The position numbers and the translations under genes were made by a program. 64,000 nt of DNA from Kalmanozyma brasiliensis GHG001 (Eukaryota; Basidiomycota; Ustilaginomycetes; Ustilaginales), in the NCBI RefSeq assembly GCF_000497045.1, contig NW_015961949.1, positions 1 through 64,000 on the forward strand, given 5' to 3'. This document shows, in pieces, positions 28,143-37,551 of the stretch. The stretch's first letter is position 1; each line of letters begins with the position of its first letter. The notes beneath the pieces were generated by a model that worked only from the letters and a program-made list of their open reading frames with translations, was not told the DNA's origin and did no database searches.

Positions 28143-30095
28143 ATGTCTGTCTCGTCCAAGTACGAAGGGTGCAGTTCGTGGCAAGAGATTGCAGCCAAGC
28201 ATCGCGAAACCATTAGGCTGCCGACCGGCACCGTCTCCGACGATTATGCTCTCGGCGAGTGGAGTCGGAAGGCGAATCAGAACGACGTCTCGCCCTCAAA
28301 TAGCAAGCCAGGCCCTTCACTCGCCTCGCTCCTCCAACACGAATCCACCAAGCGCATCTGGTCGTCGAGCCTCGATGACGTCCTGCAAGACTTGGACGCT
28401 ACTGGTATCTGCGGACTGACACGCTCGGGCAAGGTGTCAGTTCAGGATGTCACGCGGCACTTTCTCAGCCGCGCCTCGATAGTGCACCAAGCCACCAACT
28501 GCCTCTCGCACTTCTTCCCCGACGAGGCCATGCACCGAGCCAAGCAGCTCGATAACAAGCGCTCCCAACTAGAGAAGGAAGGTCGTCTCGACGAGCTTGG
28601 TCACCTCTTTGGCCTACCAATGAGCATTAAGGGCCACATGAACTACAACAAGCACGGCAGCCAGCGCGGCTTTGTCTTTGACGTCCTTCCCGATCCTGCA
28701 AACCACCCCCTCCTTCAACGCAATCTCACCCCCAAACAGCTGCAGCTTCTGGTGTCGACGCAGGGCGGCTTTGTCAGCGAGAATCCCGTCAACTCGAGCA
28801 TCGCAGCGCTGCTACTGCAGAACGACGCTGTCATCATCGGCAAGACTACCATGCCGCAAGGCGTGATGCATCTCGACACTACCAACAACCTCTACGGTCA
28901 GACGCTCAACCCGCACAACCTAGCGCTGAGCCCTGGTGGCTCAAGTGGTGGCGAGAGCGCTCTCGTTGCTGGCGGTGGGAGTGCTCTGGGTGTCGGCTCA
29001 GATATCGGCGGCTCGATCCGACAGCCGTGTGGAGTGTCCGGGCTTTACGGGCTTAGACCGACGACGCAACGTCTGCCCTACGGGGGTGTGCGGTCGACCA
29101 TGCCGGGAGCAGAAGGCGTCGGATCCTCACTCGGTCCCATGGCGACGAGTCTGCGCGATGTCGAGTTGTTCATGTCGAGCCTGCTCAACGAACAGACGCG
29201 GCCGTGGGAGTTCGACCACACGGTCATCCCCACACCCTGGCGCAAGGTGGACAGTCTGTTATCGAGTCCCCGCGACAAGCCGATCATCGTCGGGGTCATG
29301 ATGGAGGACGGCGTGGTGCGACCGACTGCTCCAGTCCGTCGAGCTCTATCGCAATGGGTCGACAAGCTGCGCACCGCCTCGAGCGCAAGCGGGACCAGCC
29401 TGCCACGCATTGAGCTCCGCCGGTGGGATCCGCGCGACCTCCACCGACGAGCATGGGACCTCATCCGCCAGCTCTACTATATGGATTCAGGCAAGATGTT
29501 TCATCTGCTCGCCAAGGCCACAGGCGAGCCTTTGCTGCCTCTCACCCAGTTCATTCTCTCCGAGCCGTTCGTTCGCTCTCCCACTGCGGACTTGGAAGCG
29601 GACGCTGCGGGGGAGCCGACGAATCGCAAACTCGACGAGATGAGCTACCTCGAATCGTGCGCGGTCATTCGGGCACGAGAAGCCTTCCGCAAAGAGTTCC
29701 TCAAGCACTGGAACGACCTGGAGCTAGACTGCCTGCTGTGTCCCGTCATGTGCAACGTGGCACCGCGACCGGCCACCATCAAGTACTGGGGCTACACAAG
29801 CGTCTTCAACCTCGTCGACTATCCCGGTGTCGTCTTTCCCTCTGGCCTCAAAGCGGATTCGAAGCTCGACGAGCAGTTTGAGAGCGCTCCGACGGACGGC
29901 GAGTTTGGGTACGAGGCGAGGAGCGGATGGTGCAGCGAGCAGGATCGGGAGAATGCACAGGAGTATGAGGAGCACCAAGAGGTGTTTGATGGCGCCCCGG
30001 TGGGTCTGCAGCTCATCGGAAGGAGGTACAAGGATGAAGAGCTGCTCAAGCATGCCGAGCTACTGCAGCACCTCTGTGGTAGCAACAGCGATTGA
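28143..30095 (+). CDS. Amidase (amidase signature family)
   Basis: A 650-residue hydrolase of amide bonds. The Ser-cisSer-Lys triad is complete: Lys163 in SIKGH, the Gly/Ser-rich signature SPGGSSGGESALVAGGG with cis-Ser268, and the nucleophile Ser291 in SDIGGSIRQP. Length and the extended N-terminus fit fungal fatty-acid-amide-hydrolase or acetamidase-like members; the substrate is not predictable. There is no signal peptide, so it is probably cytosolic. The first in-frame ATG is at 28143. A decayed copy of this gene's 3' end lies about 700 bp downstream, so it was once part of a local duplication. Confidence 0.93.
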   Translation: MSVSSKYEGCSSWQEIAAKHRETIRLPTGTVSDDYALGEWSRKANQNDVSPSNSKPGPSLASLLQHESTKRIWSSSLDDVLQDLDATGICGLTRSGKVSVQDVTRHFLSRASIVHQATNCLSHFFPDEAMHRAKQLDNKRSQLEKEGRLDELGHLFGLPMSIKGHMNYNKHGSQRGFVFDVLPDPANHPLLQRNLTPKQLQLLVSTQGGFVSENPVNSSIAALLLQNDAVIIGKTTMPQGVMHLDTTNNLYGQTLNPHNLALSPGGSSGGESALVAGGGSALGVGSDIGGSIRQPCGVSGLYGLRPTTQRLPYGGVRSTMPGAEGVGSSLGPMATSLRDVELFMSSLLNEQTRPWEFDHTVIPTPWRKVDSLLSSPRDKPIIVGVMMEDGVVRPTAPVRRALSQWVDKLRTASSASGTSLPRIELRRWDPRDLHRRAWDLIRQLYYMDSGKMFHLLAKATGEPLLPLTQFILSEPFVRSPTADLEADAAGEPTNRKLDEMSYLESCAVIRAREAFRKEFLKHWNDLELDCLLCPVMCNVAPRPATIKYWGYTSVFNLVDYPGVVFPSGLKADSKLDEQFESAPTDGEFGYEARSGWCSEQDRENAQEYEEHQEVFDGAPVGLQLIGRRYKDEELLKHAELLQHLCGSNSD

Positions 30096-30324
30096 AATGC
30101 AATTCACAGGCATCACCGCGGCTATTGTGATTGACTGGCTGCATGTCGTGAATCGGGAGTTGCTGAGCAGCAGAACCAAGGACGACAGCGAGTGACCAGA
30201 ATGAGAAAAGCCATTTGCCTCGACACCAGACATTGCAGATACGGCCGAAGCCGCCTCGAGCAATCTGTCAGTCAGAGATCTCGGACATATTTGCCTGAAT
30301 GAAGCGTTGATGCGTTCCCAGAGC

Positions 30325-30782
30325 GATGCGACGGCATCCAACATCCTTGTGCCCAACACGTCTGCCAGCTCGGAACCATGGCAAATCTGCAACGCTGTCG
30401 CTACACTCCCAAAGCTGAAGGAGCTCGGTCTTTGATCTATCTCGACCAACGTGTCACTTGCTCCCATGATCGACGCACACAAGTTGGGCAAAGACCAGGA
30501 CACTTGTCGTATCCTCCCGGAACTCTCCACGATTCGCGTTTGCCACGCCGTGGATCCGCCGGGCTCCCTCATCTGCGGACTCTGCGAGCTCCTGCTCCTT
30601 CGATTCTTCCTCAACCAAGGATGCTGCCTCGGCGAGGCCAGGATGCAAACCGAGGCTGCGCTGCAGGTCGACTATTTAGCGCACGCCACAAGCTCGGAAT
30701 GGCCAAGGCACAAGACACGAATTTTGTCGACGTCTTAGCAGCAGGAGTGACCGAGAGGGGAGCCTTTAGTGCCACCAGGCAA
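30325..30782 (+). pseudogene. Relic of F-box/LRR gene 3' portion
   Basis: Plus-strand translation reads NAVATLPKLKELGL, a stop, then LAPMIDAHKLG, ILPELSTIRVCH, ELLLLRFFLNQGCCLGEA and GMAKAQ. These match, in order, NAIATLPKLKELGL, LLPLVDAHKVG, ILPELHTIRLCT, ELLLLRFYLKQGCSLGEA and GMTKAQ near the C-terminus of the intact F-box gene at 31256-33352. Stops and frame changes make it non-functional. It lies in the opposite orientation to the intact gene and runs directly into a fragment of the amidase gene. Confidence 0.9.
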
Positions 30783-31185
30783 GAGCTTCTCAAAACCTGG
30801 AACGAGCTCAAGTTGGGCTCTTCGGCTTCGCGTCCAACGAGCATCAAGTACTGGCGCTACACGAGCGTTTCCTCAATCTCGACGAATCCCTTGGCGTAGT
30901 CCTGTCTCTGGCCTCAAGCAGACGAGAGCGAAACCGGACGAGCAATCTTTGAGAGCCGCGCGACGACCAAGGACAACCATGCCTACGCACCGAGAGACGT
31001 CTGGATGGGCGAGAGCGACAAGAAGAGCGCGGAGGGATAAAATACAAGCAGCATCGTCCAGTCTCTGACAGCGCTACTTTGGGTCTGCACCTCAAAAAAG
31101 CTGCTCAAGTCTGCCGAGCTGTTGTAGCATCTTGTAGGCAGCAACAGCGACTGAAATGACATTCACGGGCGTCACGGCGGCTGTG
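30783..31185 (+). pseudogene. Relic of amidase gene 3' end
   Basis: Nucleotide similarity to the intact amidase 3' end is clear. ELLKTWNELK matches EFLKHWNDLE, IKYWRYTSV matches IKYWGYTSV, and the terminal AGCAACAGCGAYTGAAATG and following ATTCACRGGCRTCACSGCGGCT are shared. Similarity therefore crosses the stop codon into the 3' flank, so a genomic segment was duplicated, not just coding sequence. Multiple stops and deletions are present. Its 5' boundary is fused to the F-box relic. Confidence 0.9.
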
Positions 31186-31255
31186 GGGACACAATGAATG
31201 CATTTCAAGAGACACTGAGAGACGAGAATGAGTGCGTGCTCGAGCAAGGCTCGGT

Positions 31256-33352
31256 TCAATAATAGGCTCCTCGGTAGCCGTGCTGGCCAGAGTGCGAGCC
31301 AAACTTCTTCGACGTGTCCACCTCAACAATGCGGCCAATGAGCTGCTTGAGCAGTGCGTTCGAGCTCTCCACCAGATGCTTGCTCATGCCTCGAGATACC
31401 ACCAGGTTCTGCAGAACGGATTTATCGAACTCCTCTCGCTTGAGACCGTCGCTGGTGGTGGTGAAGGTGCCCTTGTACGTGGTGCTCTCCGCGGCCTCCG
31501 CTGCCGAGGCGTTGATGGCCTTCTTGCGTTGCGCCTTGGTCATGCCGTAGCCGTAACTGGTACTCGAAAAGTGAACGAGCAGCGCTGCTTCGGACCGAAT
31601 CTTCGCTTCGCCCAAGCTGCAACCCTGCTTGAGGTAGAATCGAAGGAGCAGGAGCTCGCTCAACTCGCGATCGAGGGAGGTTGATGATACCGTTGTAGTG
31701 CAAAGACGGATGGTGTGCAGCTCTGGAAGAATCAGGCAGGTGTTGTTGTCTGCACCCACCTTGTGTGCGTCAACCAGCGGAAGAAGGGTCATGTTGCTGG
31801 ACACGGACCAGAGGCCGAGCTCCTTCAGCTTCGGCAGCGTAGCAATAGCGTTGAAGATCTGCCTTGTTTCCGAGCTGGCAGTTGTTGATGGCATCAGGAT
31901 ATCGAGCTTCCTGAGCGAGGGGCTCTTGAGAACCACAGCAGCGATCCTTGATTGATTCTGAGCGCCAGGCGAGAGAGAGTTGGGTCCTCGCTGGGCGTTG
32001 AAACGTGCTTCTTCCAAGGCTGGAAAGAGACACTCGATGAAATGCTCAGCCCACAGAGCGCTGAGCTTACGGAGCTTCGGAAACAGGATGGGCTGAGTAG
32101 GTAGCTGGTTCTGCCCAGCACCGTAATCACCGAGAACAACGTTGGTGTTATCCCACTTGTCTTCTGGGTCATCCTGCCACTCGATGAGGGAAGGGGCGGC
32201 ATCCACCAAGCCCTGGATGAAGCTGAGCTGCTTCTGACGGCTGAACTTGACCCCGTGTACTACTTCGAGTCCAGCCATGTGCCGAGCAATATCGCCACAA
32301 TCGATTGCTTGTGTGCTGATGAAGGTCTTGAGCTTGAACGGTAGCTTGGTGGAGTCGAACAGGCTGGAGCCGGTGGAAACCGATTCGCGATGCTCGGTCT
32401 GAACTCGGATATCGACGCCTGCAAGGTTTCGGCAATGTCTGTACAGCTGCTTGAAACAGTGCTGTTGAGCTGGCGTAGGAATGGCGAGGTACTTGAGCGT
32501 AACCTTACTGCTGGCAAGAGCATCCAGGATCGAGCTAACGCCATCTTGGGTAACAAAGCCCTTCAGCACCACAGAGGAAAGCCGATTGTGAGATCTCCGC
32601 TGGCAGGTCTGAATAGCGCTGATGCAGGTCTCCAAAGTATCACGCAGCCAGCCCTGCGAGGAGCTGATATTCTTGATTCGCACGAACTCGAGCGAGCTCC
32701 AGAGTTCAGGAATGCCGTTCCGCCAAGCGTTGCAGGTGTTGGCCAGCTTGATGCGGTCAGACGCTGGGAGAAAGTCAGCAACGGTGATGATTACTTCTGA
32801 CGGGAGCGAAGTGAGGCCAGCTGTGCAGCGGAGAAGGGGTCGGTTTCCTGCCTTCGATCGTTTGACCACAGTTCCTCCGAGAGTGTCCTCGGCGCTACGC
32901 TTGAGACCGGAGGGAGCGGAATTGGTGTCGATGTCCATGGCAGGGTTCTCATCGCGCGTCATTTCGGCATCCATAGCTGAGATGTCACTGCCAGCCAAGA
33001 CGGGGAGAAGCTGATCGTCGACCTCAACGTCCGCATCACTGCCAAACCTGGCGGTGAGCTCGAAGATGCGCTTCGCGTCGGCTACGGCCAAGACAGCTAG
33101 ACCCATTGCCTCGTAAGCAAGGAAGCGGTAGCGTAGACCAGCAGAAAGTTGGCGGACAGCGTCCACGTTTCCGTGAGCAGGGGCTCCCGCTACCATCTCG
33201 ATGATCTCGGATGCGAGCTTCACCACCAGCTCGAGGTTGTTGTCACGCCATGCTTGAGGTAGGGTGGTGACGGGTTGAGACGGACGAGCGGTGTAGGAAA
33301 AGACGATTGGCTGGTCGTCCTCGACTTTGATGGCCGGTTGCGTGCTCGCCAT
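31256..33352 (-). CDS. F-box protein with leucine-rich-repeat-like region
   Basis: A 698-residue protein. Residues about 30-115 are helical with TPR-like character. Basic and acidic linkers follow. An F-box lies at about 180-222 (LTSLPSEVIITVADFLPASD, ending in PELWSSLEF). Irregular leucine-rich repeats run to about 580 (for example SPSLRKLDILMPS, LPKLKELGLWSV). Family knowledge suggests a substrate receptor for an SCF ubiquitin ligase through Skp1. The target is unknown. Broken copies of its 3' end occur on both sides (30325-30782 and 33704-33734), so the family has been copied locally. The start MASTQPAIK is preferred over an ATG 14 codons upstream. Confidence 0.85.
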   Translation of the reverse strand: MASTQPAIKVEDDQPIVFSYTARPSQPVTTLPQAWRDNNLELVVKLASEIIEMVAGAPAHGNVDAVRQLSAGLRYRFLAYEAMGLAVLAVADAKRIFELTARFGSDADVEVDDQLLPVLAGSDISAMDAEMTRDENPAMDIDTNSAPSGLKRSAEDTLGGTVVKRSKAGNRPLLRCTAGLTSLPSEVIITVADFLPASDRIKLANTCNAWRNGIPELWSSLEFVRIKNISSSQGWLRDTLETCISAIQTCQRRSHNRLSSVVLKGFVTQDGVSSILDALASSKVTLKYLAIPTPAQQHCFKQLYRHCRNLAGVDIRVQTEHRESVSTGSSLFDSTKLPFKLKTFISTQAIDCGDIARHMAGLEVVHGVKFSRQKQLSFIQGLVDAAPSLIEWQDDPEDKWDNTNVVLGDYGAGQNQLPTQPILFPKLRKLSALWAEHFIECLFPALEEARFNAQRGPNSLSPGAQNQSRIAAVVLKSPSLRKLDILMPSTTASSETRQIFNAIATLPKLKELGLWSVSSNMTLLPLVDAHKVGADNNTCLILPELHTIRLCTTTVSSTSLDRELSELLLLRFYLKQGCSLGEAKIRSEAALLVHFSSTSYGYGMTKAQRKKAINASAAEAAESTTYKGTFTTTSDGLKREEFDKSVLQNLVVSRGMSKHLVESSNALLKQLIGRIVEVDTSKKFGSHSGQHGYRGAYY

Positions 33353-33656
33353 GGCTGCTGAAGGTGTTGGTGATGATGGAGACGATGGAAGCAAGGGTCG
33401 AGAGACTGGCCTTGATCTTCACTCGCTGCCTCAGTCAAAAGGCTGAGTCGACTGACGTGCAGAGCGGTCAAATCAACATGAGGCTTCTTGGTTGAGGTGC
33501 ACCCAGCCAGTGTGCGCTCAGGCCGCTTCTGGACGTGGCAGAGGACCGGTGCAGGGCGTGCATGGTGGGTTGTTCTCTCTAAGATCACAATTGCGCACTT
33601 CCCTTTGTCACAATTTGACCATTATTGACACGCGTAGAGACACATGCAGGTCCACT

Positions 33657-33703
33657 CTAATTGACAGCTGAGAATGCAGCGAGCAATCCGAGATCATGTC
33701 CTG
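33657..33703 (-). pseudogene. Relic of MFS transporter C-terminus
   Basis: The minus strand reads LAGHDLGLLAAFSAVN and then a stop. The intact MFS gene at 37552-38868 ends KAGYDLGLLAAFSAVN and then a stop. Only about 16 codons survive. Synonymous differences between the copies show that the duplication is not very recent. Confidence 0.85.
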
Positions 33704-33734
33704 CCAGCACGGCTACTGAGGTGCCTACTATTGA
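33704..33734 (+). pseudogene. Relic of F-box gene C-terminus
   Basis: The plus strand reads QHGY, stop, GAYY, stop. The intact F-box gene ends QHGYRGAYY and stop. One Arg codon has become TGA and the terminal stop is kept. This fragment abuts the transporter relic head-on: the two lie on opposite strands with their ends interleaved within 80 bp. Confidence 0.8.
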
Positions 33735-33784
33735 TGTATCATGGAGTTGACCGATGATCCTACCTCGATCCTCTTTTTGTTCAG

Positions 33785-33810
33785 GGTGTGCGAGCGGGTG
33801 TGCGAGCGGG
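33785..33810. repeat. 12-bp tandem repeat GGTGTGCGAGCG, two units
   Basis: Two exact units are followed by GGTG of a third. It lies in the spacer containing the gene relics, upstream of the lipase. Confidence 0.8.
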
Positions 33811-34150
33811 TGAAGGGCTTGTACGGTGGTCGAGCCTTTGTACTCGTCTGTATACTTGCTGACGACCCTCGCTCTCTCTCTTGACGAAGTTGGTGTATCG
33901 GCTGTGACAAGGCAGGAGCTACTTACACCCTCCCACAACGGCCGAGACAAGTCGGTCCTCGATCTGATCATGTGCGGAAAAAATATGCTCCGAAGTCGCT
34001 TAGGCCTGCGCTCGGAGCTCGTGTTTGCGAAGCTTAGATCCAAGTACTGGCTGTCTACTGTACGTGTCAGCAAATGCCTGGTCTCGGCGAAGCGTGTGCA
34101 AGCACAGAGGGTTCGCTCACCTCCTTGCCGGTGGTCGAACACGCCACTTC

Positions 34151-34180
34151 GTCTTAGATCGCTGGCGTCTTAGATCGCTG
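34151..34180. repeat. 14-bp direct repeat GTCTTAGATCGCTG, two copies 2 nt apart
   Basis: Exact copies lie at 34151-34164 and 34167-34180, about 80 bp upstream of the lipase TATA-like element. They could be a duplicated regulatory site or slippage. Confidence 0.8.
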
Positions 34181-34260
34181 ACCGATAAACTTTGAGTGTG
34201 ATTATGAACACATCGAGCTCGGTTCACACTTCCAGATGAGCTGGCTCGCAAAGGAGAAGG

Positions 34261-34267
34261 TATAAGA
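34261..34267 (+). promoter_or_regulatory. TATA-like element of lipase gene
   Basis: TATAAGA lies 62 nt upstream of the lipase ATG, a suitable distance for a short leader. Strong TATA elements are typical of regulated rather than constitutive fungal genes. Confidence 0.6.
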
Positions 34268-34328
34268 GCGGCCCGGTTTGAGCCCTACACGCCAGACCCA
34301 GACTTCATCGCTATCAAATACCTCAAAC

Positions 34329-35663
34329 ATGCAGTGGATTTCCCTAGCAATTGCCGCCTTGGCAGCAACAGCAACAATCGCTATTGCTGCTGGCATGGAG
34401 CCAAGGACTCTCCCCCACCCAACCGAGGACCCTTTTTATAATGTGCCTTCTAACGTCGACTCTTATGACAACGGCCAGGTCATCATGTCTCGCAGAGTCA
34501 GCACCAGCATTGGTACGATGGAAAATGTTGCCTCACATCAGGTTCTCTACCGCACTACCAATACGCAGAACCATGCGTCGGCTACCGTTGCAACGATCTG
34601 GACGCCCAGCAAGCCCGTATCGCCGCCGAAGATCCTTTCTTATCAGTTGTACATGGATGCGACGCAGCTCAACTGTGCGCCCAGCTACGCCTTCTTGAGC
34701 GGGATCCACAACACCGAGAAGGCAACCACGATCCTCGACACGCCCATTGTCATCAGCTGGGCACTCAAGCATGGCTTCTACGTCGTGTCTCCTGATCACG
34801 AAGGTCCGCGATCTGCGTTCATCGCTGGATACGAAGAGGGCAGGGCCATTCTCGATGGCGTCCGCGCGTTGAAGAACTTTAAGGAGCTGCCTGAAAACAG
34901 CGCCGTGGGCTTCTACGGGTACAGTGGCGGAGGCCACGCAACTGCGTGGGCTGCTAGCTTGTCCGGTGGATACGCTCCAGAGCTCAACATCATCGGCGCT
35001 GCGTACGGCGGCGTGCCCACCAGTACCCGTATGATCGCCGACTTCCTGAATGGCAAGAGCGTCTTCTCCGGTTTTGCCCTTGCTGGAATTTCAGGTCTGG
35101 CTCGGGCCTATCCCGAGATGGAAGCTTTCATCCTTCCACGTCTCAATGCTGAAGGACAGAAGACTTTCGAGCGAATCGGATCTCGAGGCGAGTGTATTGC
35201 CCAGGTGGCCTTCGGCTACCCCCATCTCGACTTCTACACTCTGGTCAACGACACCAACATGATGAGCGAGGAGCCCATCAAAAGCATCTTGAGCGTCGAG
35301 ACGCTCCTCAAGAGCGAAGCGAGCTACACGGTTCCCGTGCGGAAGTGGCCACGCTACATCTGGCATGCTCTCGAGGATGAGATCGTCCCCTTCGCGCCCG
35401 CATCACAGTACGTCAAGGAGCAGTGTGCCGAAGGCGCCGACATCAATTGGAACGTCCTTCCCGTCCAGGAGCACGTCTCGGCCGAGGTGACGGGCATCGC
35501 TCCCGCCATCGCTTGGTTGAGCGAGGCGTTCCAGGGCAAAGCGCCCAAAGTTCCATGCGGGGCCGGCAACCTTCCGGTTGCGCCATCAGTCAAAGAGGTG
35601 CTGGGGGACGATCTGGTGAACCACCTCCACAACCTTGCTGGGCAGGTGAAAGCTCATCTCTAG
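34329..35663 (+). CDS. Secreted lipase, Candida antarctica lipase A (CalA) type
   Basis: A 444-residue ester hydrolase. Residues 1-21 form a signal peptide (MQWISLAIAALAATATIAIA). The mature part opens with the CalA-like DPFYNVPSN segment and contains YRTTNTQN, DTPIVISWALKHGFYVVS and DHEG. The nucleophile elbow GYSGGGH gives Ser199. Asp350 in HALEDEIVP and His382 in QEHVSAE complete the triad. These blocks and their order match CalA closely, and CalA comes from a smut-related yeast. The product probably hydrolyses triglycerides or other esters outside the cell. Cysteines at 116, 289 and 366 and near the C-terminus fit conserved disulfides. It is tail-to-tail with the dehydrogenase gene, 235 bp apart. 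Confidence 0.95.
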   Translation: MQWISLAIAALAATATIAIAAGMEPRTLPHPTEDPFYNVPSNVDSYDNGQVIMSRRVSTSIGTMENVASHQVLYRTTNTQNHASATVATIWTPSKPVSPPKILSYQLYMDATQLNCAPSYAFLSGIHNTEKATTILDTPIVISWALKHGFYVVSPDHEGPRSAFIAGYEEGRAILDGVRALKNFKELPENSAVGFYGYSGGGHATAWAASLSGGYAPELNIIGAAYGGVPTSTRMIADFLNGKSVFSGFALAGISGLARAYPEMEAFILPRLNAEGQKTFERIGSRGECIAQVAFGYPHLDFYTLVNDTNMMSEEPIKSILSVETLLKSEASYTVPVRKWPRYIWHALEDEIVPFAPASQYVKEQCAEGADINWNVLPVQEHVSAEVTGIAPAIAWLSEAFQGKAPKVPCGAGNLPVAPSVKEVLGDDLVNHLHNLAGQVKAHL

Positions 35664-35898
35664 AACACGCCTTGAAGCGAGCTGTCTCCTGATCAATCAC
35701 GCTGTAGAATGAGAAGCATGAGATCATGACAGCTGTCCAATTTGGGTACCAAAAGCGGTGTACAGGGTCGTACACCGCCACCTGTCTTTTCTCGCACACA
35801 ACGCATGGTGTCTGGAAATGCCCTTGCATGGTCTGGGGACGATCGCATTGCGAATACATGGCACACAGCGGCACTGTTGTGATCAGCTGACGAATGAT

Positions 35899-36771
35899 CT
35901 ACCACGCACAGTGACCTCCATCGATACGAATGTCGGTGCCCGTCGTGTAGGAGCTAGCTGGAGTTGCAAAGTAGAGCACGGCGCCCTGGATTTCTTCCGG
36001 GCCGCCCATCCGCTGCAGGGCATTGTCGCCTTCCCATCTGTCCCTCAGCTCGGTCTGGCCGAGAAGTAGGCCGTCGGTCATCTTGCTCCGGATGTAGCCG
36101 GGCGAGATGGTGTTGACTCTCACGCCGTATTCTGCCAGCTCGACGGAGGCCGAACGGCAAAACTGGTGCACCGCCGCCTTGGACGAGTTGTACGCCGAGC
36201 AGAATAGGCCACGGTTGGCGATGAATCCAGAGATCGAGGCCATGAGCACGATGCTGCCGCCGGTTGTGTGTTGCTTCATGGCGAGAGCGGCGGCCTTGGT
36301 GATGATGAAGGTGCCGGTGACGTTGACGTTCATGATGCGATCCACTTCGGCAGCCGAGAAGTCGAGGATCTTGCCCTGCTTCATGATGGCTGCGGCGTGA
36401 ACCACCGTCTTGAGCGGACCTCGTCCGTCGGCAATGCATTCGGAAGCGACGCGAGCAAACGTCTTGATCATCGCATCCTCGTCTGTGATGTCGGCGTGAA
36501 TGTATTCGACTTGCAGACCGGCTTGCGAGGCTTGCTTGAGGAGCTGCACCCATTCGTCCTCGCCGTGACTGTCGGCTGGCGAGGGAAGGATATCGAGAAC
36601 GACAAGGTGCGAGCCTACCGAGACCAGCGCCGACGCAAGGCTGAGCCCGATCCCTCGTGCACCGCCGGTGACTAGGCTCGTGGACCCCTCGAGAGAGTGC
36701 AGAGGATGGTGTATGTTGGCCGACACAACTGGTTGGACATGGGAGCTGGCAGCTGTTGGAATCGGAACCAT
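35899..36771 (-). CDS. Short-chain dehydrogenase/reductase, classical type
   Basis: A 290-residue NAD(P)H-dependent oxidoreductase with a Rossmann fold. The nucleotide-binding motif is TGGARGIG (35-42). HAAA replaces the usual NNAG near 125. The catalytic set is Ser near 181 (LMASISG), Tyr194 and Lys198 (YNSSK). An INTISPGYI-like segment is seen as VNTISPGYI. The C-terminus GTDIRIDGGHC is typical. The nearest well-known types are fungal sorbose/xylulose reductases and arabinitol dehydrogenases; the substrate is not decidable here. It is divergent from the transporter gene across a 780-bp spacer. Confidence 0.92.
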   Translation of the reverse strand: MVPIPTAASSHVQPVVSANIHHPLHSLEGSTSLVTGGARGIGLSLASALVSVGSHLVVLDILPSPADSHGEDEWVQLLKQASQAGLQVEYIHADITDEDAMIKTFARVASECIADGRGPLKTVVHAAAIMKQGKILDFSAAEVDRIMNVNVTGTFIITKAAALAMKQHTTGGSIVLMASISGFIANRGLFCSAYNSSKAAVHQFCRSASVELAEYGVRVNTISPGYIRSKMTDGLLLGQTELRDRWEGDNALQRMGGPEEIQGAVLYFATPASSYTTGTDIRIDGGHCAW

Positions 36772-37323
36772 TTTGATAGTCGGCGTGAAGAGATGCTGCT
36801 GATGATGATGATCGTGAAGACTGGTTCAGCTCGACCCCGGGTCTCTTTGCTTGGCCAGAAAGCCGTGCTGGCATCGACGACTCGATCGAGCATTGGCGGC
36901 AAGCACACGTTCCGAGGCGGCGACTGCGACACAAGCGAAGAGCAAAGTCTGTCGTCCTTGTGCTACTTGTTGCATAGCCGTCAACAGCCCGACCGCTCAG
37001 CAATGCGAAATGAGCTGCCCGAGGATTCGGCGTTCAATGTCAGCTTCGTAAATAAGACTCACAGACGTCTGACAGCGTAGTACCGGTCCGCCGGGCTGCC
37101 GACTGAAGCTGGACTCAACCGGCAAAGACGCCGTTGCACCTCTCGAAGCAATTTGCGGGGAGAGCGCTGTGGCGAAAGCGCGCCTCGGAAACGAGGCGAG
37201 TCGCCACCGTCTAATTTACGCAGCTCGCCTAGGCGGATAGAGTCAACGAGACAAGGCACATGTCACGAAAGCGTGGAGGGCCAGCCGGCCTGGACAGATG
37301 CCAGTCAACTTAGTCACGGGCAA

Positions 37324-37341
37324 TGTGGAAGCGCCGTTGCA
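37324..37341. repeat. 18-bp direct repeat, left copy (flanks transporter gene)
   Basis: TGTGGAAGCGCCGTTGCA is identical to 38983-39000. Similarity continues a few bases on each side. The two copies enclose the whole transporter gene. Confidence 0.9.
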
Positions 37342-37551
37342 CAGGTTGCAGAGTCCGAACTTGATGATGCTGGCAGCGATCCTCGAGATCTGACAGCTGT
37401 CCGGATTTGTGTGCCTGAATCTGCAAGAAGCTTTTCCGGCGGCCACGGTTTCATGCAGCTATCAAAAGCCGTCGAAGCAATTGGCAGCTCGAGTCACGCG
37501 CTCACCATCACATCTTCACCTGCTTGGTACCATTTAAGATCGCTGCCGAAG

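Noticed and set aside
34278..34328. N-terminal extension of the lipase by 17 codons
   Set aside because: It has no in-frame ATG. The signal peptide begins exactly at the ATG at 34329, and a TATA-like element lies only 17 nt before the extension.
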